Origin: Pseudorhodobacter sp.
GTDB lineage: Bacteria > Pseudomonadota > Alphaproteobacteria > Rhodobacterales > Rhodobacteraceae
NCBI GenBank assembly: GCA_014378345.1
Contig: JACMNW010000346.1
Coordinates: 1 to 6,941, forward strand
Direction: 5' to 3'
Length of the DNA stretch: 6,941 nucleotides
Shown: piece after piece, positions 1 through 4,857 of the stretch
How positions within the stretch are numbered: the stretch's first letter is position 1
Layout of the letters: each line of letters begins with the position of its first letter
Notes under the pieces: generated by a model
What the model saw: the letters and a program-made list of their open reading frames with translations, nothing else
Databases searched by the model: none
What the model was told of the DNA's origin: nothing
Position numbers and translations under genes: made by a program

Positions 1-1
1 C

Positions 2-190
2 GAAGTCTTCGGCCCCGTCGTCTCCATCACGCCATTCACCGACCTCGACCAAGCCATAACCTGGGCCAACGACTCCGGCTATGGCCTCGCCTCCAGCGTC
101 TGGACCCGCGCCATTCGCACCGCGGCAAGCCTGCGCCACGGCTGCACGGGGGTGAATGTGTCCGCCATCAGCGCCCATGGAACAGTTTAG
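2..190 (+). pseudogene. Aldehyde dehydrogenase, 3' remnant (truncated)
   Basis: Reading from base 2, the frame gives a 62-residue tail beginning EVFGPVVSITPFTDLDQAI and including WANDSGYGLASSVWTR, then LRHGCTGVN and a stop (TAG, 188-190). EVFGP, the YGL(A)S/VWT block and GCTxVN belong to the C-terminal half of NAD(P)-dependent aldehyde dehydrogenases; wording is closest to my memory of the gamma-aminobutyraldehyde/betaine-aldehyde type. The gene starts outside the window. Three signs of decay are visible: the usual Trp of GCTWVN is Gly (ggg for tgg); about four residues seem missing after VWTR, where the family has a D-x-x-R/K-A stretch; and the protein ends roughly 40 residues early, lacking the EMPHGG/SGYG(K/R)(D/E) region needed for the normal subunit fold. 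The sequence then passes into an insertion-sequence fragment, so the truncation is probably insertion- or deletion-driven. Family assignment is firm; substrate is a guess. Confidence 0.8.
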
Positions 191-382
191 CGTGATTGCG
201 TAGGGAAGGTTTTCGGTTTCATTTTAACCCATATGAAGTTGAAGATGATGAAGAAACCTGTTGCGACTAAGAGCCCTGCTGAGCAGGTTGTGAAGGACAT
301 CCGGCGCGCGACGCGCAAGCTGCATTCTTCTGAGGAGAAGATCCGGATCGTGCTTTCCGGCCTTCGTGGTGTGTCCATCGCC
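184..382 (+). mobile_element. IS3-family insertion sequence, left-end remnant
   Basis: About 200 bp sit between the broken aldehyde dehydrogenase and the terminator at 383. They contain a non-coding lead of about 45 bp followed by the start of an IS3-type orfA. The right part of orfA, all of orfB and the right terminal repeat are absent, so the element cannot move. The left boundary is estimated only: family similarity of the ALDH frame ends shortly before the stop at 188-190, and IS ends commonly bring in a stop. No target-site duplication can be identified because the far end is lost. The right boundary is sharper, because orfA wording stops at 382 and the A-run of the next gene's terminator begins at 383. 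Confidence 0.65.
233..382 (+). pseudogene. IS3-family transposase OrfA, N-terminal fragment
   Basis: The frame starting at ATG 233 (or ATG 248, which matches the usual MKKP start better) encodes MKKPVATKSPAEQVVKDIRR, then ATRKLHSSEEKIRIVLSGLRG. This wording is typical of OrfA of a group of IS3-family elements common in alphaproteobacteria, where SSEEKIRIVL...GLRG opens the helix-turn-helix that binds the terminal repeats. In intact relatives GLRG is followed by (E/D)(D/E)SIAELCRREGI; here one reads VSIA and then KKRARVSPRPYW, which is the terminator sequence of the neighbouring gene read in frame, up to a chance stop at 421. The helix-turn-helix is therefore incomplete, and the leucine zipper and the frameshift signal towards OrfB are gone. 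I regard it as non-functional. Confidence 0.75.
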
Positions 383-411
383 AAAAAAAGGGCGAGGGTT
401 TCCCCCCGCCC
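383..411 (-). terminator. Intrinsic terminator of the 457-936 gene
   Basis: Read on the minus strand, a GC-only stem (GGGCGGGGGG against CCCTCGCCC, one unpaired or mismatched position, loop AAA) is followed at once by seven T. It lies about 45 bases after the minus-strand stop codon at 457-459. This is a standard rho-independent terminator. Its A-run on the plus strand is exactly where the IS3 fragment stops. Confidence 0.75.
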
Positions 412-430
412 GTACTGGTAACTGCACATC

Positions 431-454
431 ACTCGTTACAAAACTCGTTACAAA
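431..454. repeat. Perfect 12-bp tandem duplication
   Basis: ACTCGTTACAAA occurs twice with no gap (431-442 and 443-454). It sits between the stop codon (457-459) and the terminator of the minus-strand gene, so on the transcript it reads as two copies of UUUGUAACGAGU in the 3' untranslated region. It has no recognised function and may be a simple replication-slippage duplication. Confidence 0.85.
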
Positions 455-456
455 CC

Positions 457-936
457 TCAGTAGATCAAGCTGTCAAACACGGCATAGGCGCCATTGCGCG
501 ATGCCAGCTGTTGGCCTTGACCATTGTCGCGGGCATAGGCGGCGACGGCGTTGTAGGTGCCGGGGCCGAACGATCCGTCGATGCTGGAATAATAATAGCC
601 CTGGCGCGACAGCTGGCGCTGAATGGCCACCCGTTCAGACCGCGAATAGCTGTTGAAGGCCACGGCGGCGGCGGTGTCATACACGCTAGTGCGGTACACC
701 GGGCGGGGTTGGTACACGGGCTGCGGCTCTACATACCGGGGCTGCTCGTAGCGCGGTTGTAACTGGCGAATGGCGCGGTCCTGGCGGATCAGACCATTGA
801 TGATCAGTGCGGTCGCAGCACCAGCCACGAAGTTGCGCTCGTTCTTGCCAAAGGCATGGGCAGGGGCGGCGGCGCTGATAGCCAGCGCAAAAGCGGTGAC
901 GGATGCGATAACGGTATTTTTGACTGCGGGCAGCAT
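457..936 (-). CDS. Small exported protein with peptidoglycan-binding-like C-terminus
   Basis: The gene encodes 159 residues. Residues 1-28 form a clear Sec signal peptide: K6, a hydrophobic Ala-rich core at 9-24, then a PAHA|F cleavage site, so the product is periplasmic or surface-attached. Residues 36-50 (FVAGAATALIINGLI) are a second short hydrophobic, Gly/Ala-rich stretch. Residues 58-86 are a Pro/Gln/Arg/Tyr-rich linker with loose repeats of QPRY and PVY. The C-terminal part (about 97-138: S-x-x-ER-x-x-IQRQL, G-YYYSSIDGSFGPGTYNAVAAY) matches the pattern of PG_binding_1 domains: a helix with IQxxL, then DGxFGPxT and a helix. Such domains commonly anchor proteins to murein, but no catalytic domain is present. 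The start is supported by GAAAGGA at 943-949, six bases upstream. It is probably a single-gene transcript, with its own terminator at 383-411. Exact function unknown. Confidence 0.85.
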   Translation of the reverse strand: MLPAVKNTVIASVTAFALAISAAAPAHAFGKNERNFVAGAATALIINGLIRQDRAIRQLQPRYEQPRYVEPQPVYQPRPVYRTSVYDTAAAVAFNSYSRSERVAIQRQLSRQGYYYSSIDGSFGPGTYNAVAAYARDNGQGQQLASRNGAYAVFDSLIY

Positions 937-1007
937 GTCGTGTCCTTTCGGGAGGGGATGAGCAGGTGGGCTCGTTTCTATGAGCTCAACATGGAGCCCA
1001 AGCCAAA

Positions 1008-1052
1008 GTTATGCAAAATCATCGGCTTGATATCGCATAGCAGGCGATCAAG
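1008..1052 (-). promoter_or_regulatory. Candidate promoter and operator-like inverted repeat upstream of the 457-936 gene
   Basis: On the minus strand a possible -10 box CATAAC (1008-1013) lies about 72 bases upstream of the start codon at 936. No good -35 box stands 17 bases further up (only GCGATA). Overlapping that spot is an inverted repeat, CTTGATATCGC (1026-1036) facing GCGATCAAG (1044-1052), which is perfect apart from a two-base insertion. A poor -35 overlapped by a dyad is what an activator- or repressor-controlled promoter could look like, but this is inference from position only. Confidence 0.3.
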
Positions 1053-1068
1053 ATATTGATACCAATAG

Positions 1069-1098
1069 AAAAAAATTCAGGTTCCCTTAGACCTGAAT
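1069..1098 (-). terminator. Intrinsic terminator overlapping the flavoprotein stop codon
   Basis: On the minus strand ATTCAGGT and ACCTGAAT form a perfect 8-bp stem around the loop CTAAGGGA, followed by a T-run (T-tract of seven counting the last stem base, 1069-1075). The stop codon TAA (1087-1089) lies in the loop, and the last codons (Ile-Gln-Val) form the 5' arm. It closes the MscS-flavoprotein unit. A ribosome finishing translation would cover the stem, so termination may depend on ribosome release. Confidence 0.85.
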
Positions 1099-2244
1099 AA
1101 ATCTATCTGCCGCAGCTCGCCCCGCCCAACGCCCGGTCGCCCAACACCCGGTCAGCAAATAGCCCCCTGTCGGTGCCTCCCAATCCAGCATTTCACCACA
1201 AACGAATACGCCGCGAATCGCATGCAGCTCCAATCCGTCGGTCACTGCGGCCTGCGTCACGCCGCCCGCCACAGATATCGCCTCATCCATCGGGCGCGGG
1301 CCGAGGTGCACAACGCCCAGCCGCTTGACCGCCTGCGCCAATGCAAGCCCGCGACCAAATTCCATCACCAGCGCCACTTCAACCGGGGCCAGCCCCAATT
1401 TGCGCAAACGGTTAGACGCCGTTTCACCTGACCGCATCCGCGCAAGCCGCGTTTCAACCTCGGCCAGTGCCACATCGGGCATGAAATCCAGCGACAGGGC
1501 CGCGCCATCGCGCAAACTTCGCGACACCGCATAAATGCCGCCACCCTCTAGCCCTCGGGCGGATACAACAAACTCCCCCCGCTCGCGCTGCGCGCCCGCC
1601 ATCAGGGCCACACCCTTTACTGGCATGCCGAAAAAGCGCGCCATATGCGGCGACCAATCCACCCGGAACCCCATATTCGCTGGCTTGAACGGCGCAATCG
1701 CGACGCCCTTGTCAATAAGCCACGGCACCCATGCCGCATCTGACCCAAGCCGCGCCCAACTGGCCCCGCCCAAGGCAAGCACAGTCACCGCAGGCACCAG
1801 CACTTTGCGCCCAAGCGGCGTATTAAAGGCAAAGCCGTCACCATCAAACCCAACCCAGCGCCAGCGCGTGCGAATATCCACGCCCGCCGCCACCAACCGC
1901 GCCAACCACGCCCGCAGCAGTGGCGACGCTTTCATCGCTTTCGGAAACACCCGTCCCGACGATCCGGTAAATACCTCTTGCCCCAAGGCTTGGCACCAAT
2001 CCTGCACCTCAACCGGCCCAAACCCGGCCAGCATCGGGGCCAGCCAAGCATTGTCAAACCGAGCCTGAAAGATGGGCAAGCTTTCGGCCTTGGTCACATT
2101 CAACCCCGACTTACCAGCCATCAAAAACTTGCGTCCAACGGTTGCCTTGGCCTCACACACCACTACCGAATGCCCAGCCAGGGAAAGTTCCTCTGCCGCC
2201 ATCAATCCCGCCGGACCAGCGCCTATCACAAGCGCAAAACTCAT
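1087..2244 (-). CDS. HI0933/TIGR03862-type FAD-dependent flavoprotein
   Basis: The 385-residue product opens with a Rossmann FAD-binding motif, VIGAGPAGLMAAEEL (residues 6-20, G8-x-G10-x-x-G13), followed by a second strand ending in the acidic residue E31. Family-defining blocks follow: GRKFLMAGKSGLNVTK (37-52), TGSSGRVFP (93-101), ALGGAS (157-162), ISVAGGVT (323-330) and the C-terminal GVFVCGEMLDWEAPTGGYLL (345-364), which closes over the flavin. This pattern is that of the YhiN/HI0933-like (BaiN/RdsA-related) oxidoreductases, specifically the proteobacterial TIGR03862 branch. The physiological substrate of this branch is unknown to me; it is presumably a soluble cytoplasmic redox enzyme. 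The ATG at 2244 overlaps the TGA of the upstream mscS gene (ATGA, 2241-2244) and has GGGAG seven bases upstream inside mscS, pointing to translational coupling. Length is normal and no defect is seen. Confidence 0.9.
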   Translation of the reverse strand: MSFALVIGAGPAGLMAAEELSLAGHSVVVCEAKATVGRKFLMAGKSGLNVTKAESLPIFQARFDNAWLAPMLAGFGPVEVQDWCQALGQEVFTGSSGRVFPKAMKASPLLRAWLARLVAAGVDIRTRWRWVGFDGDGFAFNTPLGRKVLVPAVTVLALGGASWARLGSDAAWVPWLIDKGVAIAPFKPANMGFRVDWSPHMARFFGMPVKGVALMAGAQRERGEFVVSARGLEGGGIYAVSRSLRDGAALSLDFMPDVALAEVETRLARMRSGETASNRLRKLGLAPVEVALVMEFGRGLALAQAVKRLGVVHLGPRPMDEAISVAGGVTQAAVTDGLELHAIRGVFVCGEMLDWEAPTGGYLLTGCWATGRWAGRAAADRFIQV

Positions 2245-3563
2245 GCCCCAACTCCCGGGACAGCGCCCTTAATCTGCACCACCCTGTGCGGAAACGGCAT
2301 CTCAATCCCTGCGGCTTTCAGCGCGTTCCAAATCGCAAACAACACCGGGCTGGCATATTTATGCCGCCCGTCATCAATGCCGTTTACCCAATATTCCACG
2401 CCAAAATCCACCGCACTTTCGCCAAAGCCTTTTAGTTCGCAATCCGGCCCATCGGGCACAGCCAGCACGAACGGCAAAGCGCCAACCGCCGCCTCAATGA
2501 TTGCCGGCACCCGGTTGATATCGGTGTCATAGCTGACCGAAAACACCGCTTCATACCGATTGGCCGATCCTTGGTCTGAATAATTCACCACCCGCGTGGT
2601 GATGAAATGTTCATTCGGCACCACAATCCAGCGGCCATCAAAGGTTTCCAGAATACAGGCCCGCGCGGTCATTTTTACAATGGTGCCTTTTTCGCCGCCA
2701 TCGAGTTCGACATAATCGCCAACCGTCGTCTGGCCTTCCAGCAAAAGGATCATGCCCGATACAAAGTTCGCCGCAATCTGTTGCAGGCCCAGGCCAATGC
2801 CCACGCCGAAAGCCCCGCCCAAAACGGCAATTGCGGTCAGATCTATGCCCATGATCGACATCAGCAACAAGAACGCCGCACCAAAGATCGCAATTTCAGC
2901 CAGCTTTACCGCCAGCACGCGCGTCGCCGGGCGCAGCACCTCTTGCTTGGCAATATAGGTGGCGCTTTGACGGTTCGACCAACTGCCAAGCCAGAACAGC
3001 AAAGACCCCGCAATCACGCCTCTTATCAGCGCCAATACAGAAAACTTTATATTACCCAACGCAATAACCGTGGCGTCCAACTGCGCTGTAATATCATCTA
3101 ACACGCCAAATGCATAAAGCGCCGCCACCGGGATCAGCACAAATCGCCCCAGCAGCCGCAAGAACGGATCGGTCAGCACATCGCGCACCAACAGCCGCGC
3201 GGCCAGCAGCAAGAACAGCCGCTTGCCAAAAGCAATCACATCGCCAGACCCAAACAGGCTGCGCGTAAATGCTTCTCCCCCAGCGGTAAACGCATAGGCC
3301 AGCACAGGCACCGGCAATGGCAGCAGCTTTAGGCCAAACCGCCGGGCCGTTGCCACCAGCGTCTCGCGCCCCTCCGGCGGGGCAATCAAACGCACCAAAA
3401 CCGGCAACAGTCGCTTATTTACCAAAACCGCCGCTACAAAGGCCAAAGCCAGAACCGCAAATTGCGACCATGCCGCCGGGCTGGAAATCCAGCCGCCCGC
3501 GATATCCTGGGCTTGGCCCACCCACGCCATTACGCGCGCAGCCATTTCCGATTGCTCTGCCAT
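2241..3563 (-). CDS. MscS-family mechanosensitive ion channel
   Basis: The protein (440 residues from the chosen ATG) is a membrane channel that should open under membrane tension and release solutes on osmotic downshock. Several hydrophobic segments precede the pore (about 34-49, 79-93, 137-154, 174-193, 218-239). The pore-lining helix is unmistakable: TAIAVLGGAFGVGIGLGL then QQIAANFVSGMILLLE (about 243-276), with the Gly/Ala packing typical of TM3. The soluble MscS part follows: VGDYVEL, GTIVKMTARACILETFDGR, VVPNEHF...VVNYS (about 281-329), and the end IEMPFPHRVVQI (420-431). With extra N-terminal helices it is larger than E. coli MscS (286 residues) and resembles the YbdG/YnaI-like or other mid-sized forms. 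I chose ATG 3563 because GGGGTGA stands five bases upstream; an in-frame TTG at 3632 would add 23 residues but has no spaced ribosome-binding site and lies upstream of the candidate promoter. The flavoprotein gene is coupled to its stop codon. Confidence 0.93.
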   Translation of the reverse strand: MAEQSEMAARVMAWVGQAQDIAGGWISSPAAWSQFAVLALAFVAAVLVNKRLLPVLVRLIAPPEGRETLVATARRFGLKLLPLPVPVLAYAFTAGGEAFTRSLFGSGDVIAFGKRLFLLLAARLLVRDVLTDPFLRLLGRFVLIPVAALYAFGVLDDITAQLDATVIALGNIKFSVLALIRGVIAGSLLFWLGSWSNRQSATYIAKQEVLRPATRVLAVKLAEIAIFGAAFLLLMSIMGIDLTAIAVLGGAFGVGIGLGLQQIAANFVSGMILLLEGQTTVGDYVELDGGEKGTIVKMTARACILETFDGRWIVVPNEHFITTRVVNYSDQGSANRYEAVFSVSYDTDINRVPAIIEAAVGALPFVLAVPDGPDCELKGFGESAVDFGVEYWVNGIDDGRHKYASPVLFAIWNALKAAGIEMPFPHRVVQIKGAVPGVGA

Positions 3564-3568
3564 CTGCG

Positions 3569-3575
3569 TCACCCC
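3569..3575 (-). promoter_or_regulatory. Ribosome-binding site deciding the mscS-type start
   Basis: GGGGTGA on the minus strand, five bases before the ATG at 3561-3563. The competing TTG start at 3630-3632 has TTGGGGA directly abutting it with no spacer, which is too close to work, so this site favours the shorter protein. Confidence 0.55.
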
Positions 3576-3588
3576 ATTCACGTGGCGT

Positions 3589-3617
3589 TGCCTACGCGCT
3601 TGGCCAGCTTGTGTCAA
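3589..3617 (-). promoter_or_regulatory. Candidate promoter of the MscS-flavoprotein unit
   Basis: On the minus strand there is a consensus -35 box, TTGACA (3612-3617), a 17-base spacer and a weak -10 region, TAGGCA (3589-3594). Transcription would start near 3582, about 19 bases before the ATG at 3563, leaving room for the ribosome-binding site. The -35 match and spacing are good and the -10 match is poor. Confidence 0.35.
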
Positions 3618-3632
3618 AGATGGAAAGGCCAA

Positions 3633-3991
3633 TCCCCAATTGACACCGATTTGCCCCCTCTGCCTGCGCCTGATCCCGGAAGACGTGCCGCAAAGTCACC
3701 ACCATCCGATCCGGCGCGCCAAAGGTGGCAAAGGCAGCCCGGCGGTGCTGTTAAACCACATCTGCCACAAGGAAAGTCACCTTCTCTGAAACCGAACTTG
3801 CGCGATAATTCAAAACTTTGGCCGCTCTGCGCGATTATCCCCGGCTTGCCAGGTTTTTGGATTGGGTCGCCAAACGCCCGCCCAAATTCGTGTCGCGCGT
3901 GCCAAAGTGGCAAAAATAGCGCCTTCTACAGCCTCCGCAAAATTCCGCACGGAATTTTCCACGGATTTTCCCAAAATCCGCCCGCGCGTCT
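3633..3991. other. Gene-free interval between the SDR and MscS genes
   Basis: No convincing gene is seen on either strand. Open frames exist, including a 99-codon minus-strand frame from a TTG at 3913, but they lack ribosome-binding sites and recognisable protein wording. The interval holds: two near-copies of CGCG(T)GCCAAAG(G)TGGCAAA (3715-3732 and 3896-3914), each with a GCCA/TGGC dyad; two copies of GCGCGAT followed by AT-rich bases (GCGCGATAAT from 3800, GCGCGATTAT from 3829; starts 29 bases apart), with GATAAT and ATTATC facing each other; two copies of AAAGTCACC (3692-3700 and 3773-3781); and a pair of hairpins at 3939-3980. It probably serves as the 3' untranslated region of the SDR gene plus upstream regulatory DNA of the MscS unit. 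Confidence 0.6.
3939..3980 (-). repeat. Two adjacent perfect hairpins downstream of the SDR gene
   Basis: AAAATTCCG-CA-CGGAATTTT (3939-3958, 9-bp arms) is followed after three bases by CGGATTTT-CCC-AAAATCCG (3962-3980, 8-bp arms). The parts are related: CACGGAATTTTC (3948-3959) and CACGGATTTTCC (3960-3971) are near-identical tandem units. The pair starts 11 bases after the minus-strand stop codon at 3992-3994. It may act as transcript-end protection or a weak terminator, but a proper T-run does not follow either stem. Confidence 0.6.
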
Positions 3992-4738
3992 TTACGCCAA
4001 TCCGACCGCCCGCCGCACCCCTTCATCGCGCAGTGATATCTCTTGCCCGAGCCACGCATCCGCCGCGTCCGAACACATCCACAACAGTGCCCGCGCGGGC
4101 CAATCGGCAGGAATATGCACCGATGGGTCAAGCTGGCTTACCGGGTTCACCCCGCTCGCCTTGATCGCCACCTGCATATCTGTTGCCACCGTGCCCGGCG
4201 ACAGCCCCATGATCCGCAAGCCATGCGCGGCCTCCTCCATATGTGCCGCCCGCGTCAACATCGCAGCCCCCGCCTTTGATGCGCAATACGCACTCCACCC
4301 CTCCAGCGGCGTATGCGCTGCCCCGGATGACACAGTTAAAATCGTGCCACCCCGCTGCGCCCGCATGATCGGGATCACACTGCGCATGCCGTAAAACACA
4401 CCCTTCAAGTTGATATCGACAGCACGCCCCCAATCTTCGGCATTGGCATCCGCAATCCGGGCAATCGGCGCAATCGCGCCTGCGTTGTTGATCAACACAT
4501 CAACCCGCCCCCAATGTTTCATTACCGCGTCTATTGCGCCCGCTACTGCCCCCGTATCCGCCACGTCGCAAGGCAAAGCCATCGCATTTGCCCCCAGGCG
4601 CGCCGCCGTCACCCGAACGGCATCGCCAGACCGTGCCAGCATCGCCACCTTCGCGCCCGCCTGCGCAAAAACCTGTACCGCCGCGGCCCCGATACCCCGG
4701 CTTGCCCCGGTAATCACCACAACTTTGCCCAGCATCAT
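3992..4738 (-). CDS. Classical short-chain dehydrogenase/reductase (SDR)
   Basis: The 248-residue product is of standard length for a classical SDR, a soluble NAD(P)(H)-dependent oxidoreductase. Visible motifs in order: cofactor-binding TGASRGIG (10-17), CDVAD (57-61) contacting the adenine ring, NNAG (84-87), structural Asn in VDINLKG (N110), catalytic S138 in VSSG, and Y151-C-A-S-K155 giving the N-S-Y-K tetrad, then LSPGTVATDM (179-188). The end, CSDAADAWLGQEISLRDEGV, is typical of a proteobacterial SDR subgroup; the substrate cannot be read from sequence. At the second strand's end, ARSGD (35-39) has Arg rather than the Asp that marks NAD-specific members, hinting at NADP(H). Two ATGs stand in tandem (4738 and 4735); GGGGGA at 4742-4747 is three bases from the first and six from the second, so Met2 may be the true start. 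It is separated from the MscS unit by 428 bases and diverges from the DUF2125-like gene. Confidence 0.9.
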   Translation of the reverse strand: MMLGKVVVITGASRGIGAAAVQVFAQAGAKVAMLARSGDAVRVTAARLGANAMALPCDVADTGAVAGAIDAVMKHWGRVDVLINNAGAIAPIARIADANAEDWGRAVDINLKGVFYGMRSVIPIMRAQRGGTILTVSSGAAHTPLEGWSAYCASKAGAAMLTRAAHMEEAAHGLRIMGLSPGTVATDMQVAIKASGVNPVSQLDPSVHIPADWPARALLWMCSDAADAWLGQEISLRDEGVRRAVGLA

Positions 4739-4796
4739 CCATCCCCCATTTCACCAAAGCGTATTTCACCGCAAACATTGCACCCAGCACAGCCTC

Positions 4797-4825
4797 TTGA
4801 CCCCTAGCGCCAGTCAAACCACAAT
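4797..4825 (+). promoter_or_regulatory. Candidate promoter of the DUF2125-like gene with inverted repeat
   Basis: TTGACC (4797-4802, five of six to the sigma-70 -35 consensus), a 17-base spacer and CACAAT (4820-4825, four of six to TATAAT) predict a start near 4832 and a leader of about 26 bases before the ATG at 4858. Within the spacer region TTGAC (4797-4801) and GTCAA (4813-4817) form an inverted repeat, so a reverse -35-like TTGACT also points towards the divergent SDR gene, although no good -10 follows on that side. Confidence 0.5.
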
Positions 4826-4857
4826 GCAGCAGCAAAATCGTATCCAAAGGTAGCATT

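Noticed and set aside
366..656. 96-codon plus-strand frame over the end of the IS remnant and the exported-protein gene
   Set aside because: It is the antisense shadow of the minus-strand gene at 457-936, is rich in Arg/Cys/His runs, has no ribosome-binding site and crosses the terminator.
1535..2068. 177-codon plus-strand frame opposite the flavoprotein gene
   Set aside because: It is the antisense of a clearly conserved FAD protein, with low-complexity Pro/Ser/Thr/Arg content and no motif.
3614..3913. 99-codon minus-strand frame in the interval upstream of the MscS gene
   Set aside because: It starts with TTG without a ribosome-binding site, overlaps the candidate MscS promoter and shows no recognisable domain; its four Cys residues are not in a known zinc-site pattern I can support.
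3951..3972. TTTTCCACG resembling a DnaA box (TTATNCACA) next to AT-rich hairpins, possible origin
   Set aside because: There is a single seven-of-nine match, no cluster of boxes, no AT-rich unwinding region and no origin-linked genes nearby.
3633..3991. Possible tRNA or structured ncRNA gene in the gene-free interval
   Set aside because: No cloverleaf, CCA end, TTCRA arm or recognised riboswitch/sRNA core was found; only simple hairpins and short repeats are present.
3462..4394. 310-codon plus-strand frame spanning the MscS start, the gene-free interval and part of the SDR gene
   Set aside because: It crosses two well-supported minus-strand genes and two hairpins, has Pro/Arg/Ser-rich wording typical of antisense frames in GC-rich DNA, and lacks a recognisable domain.
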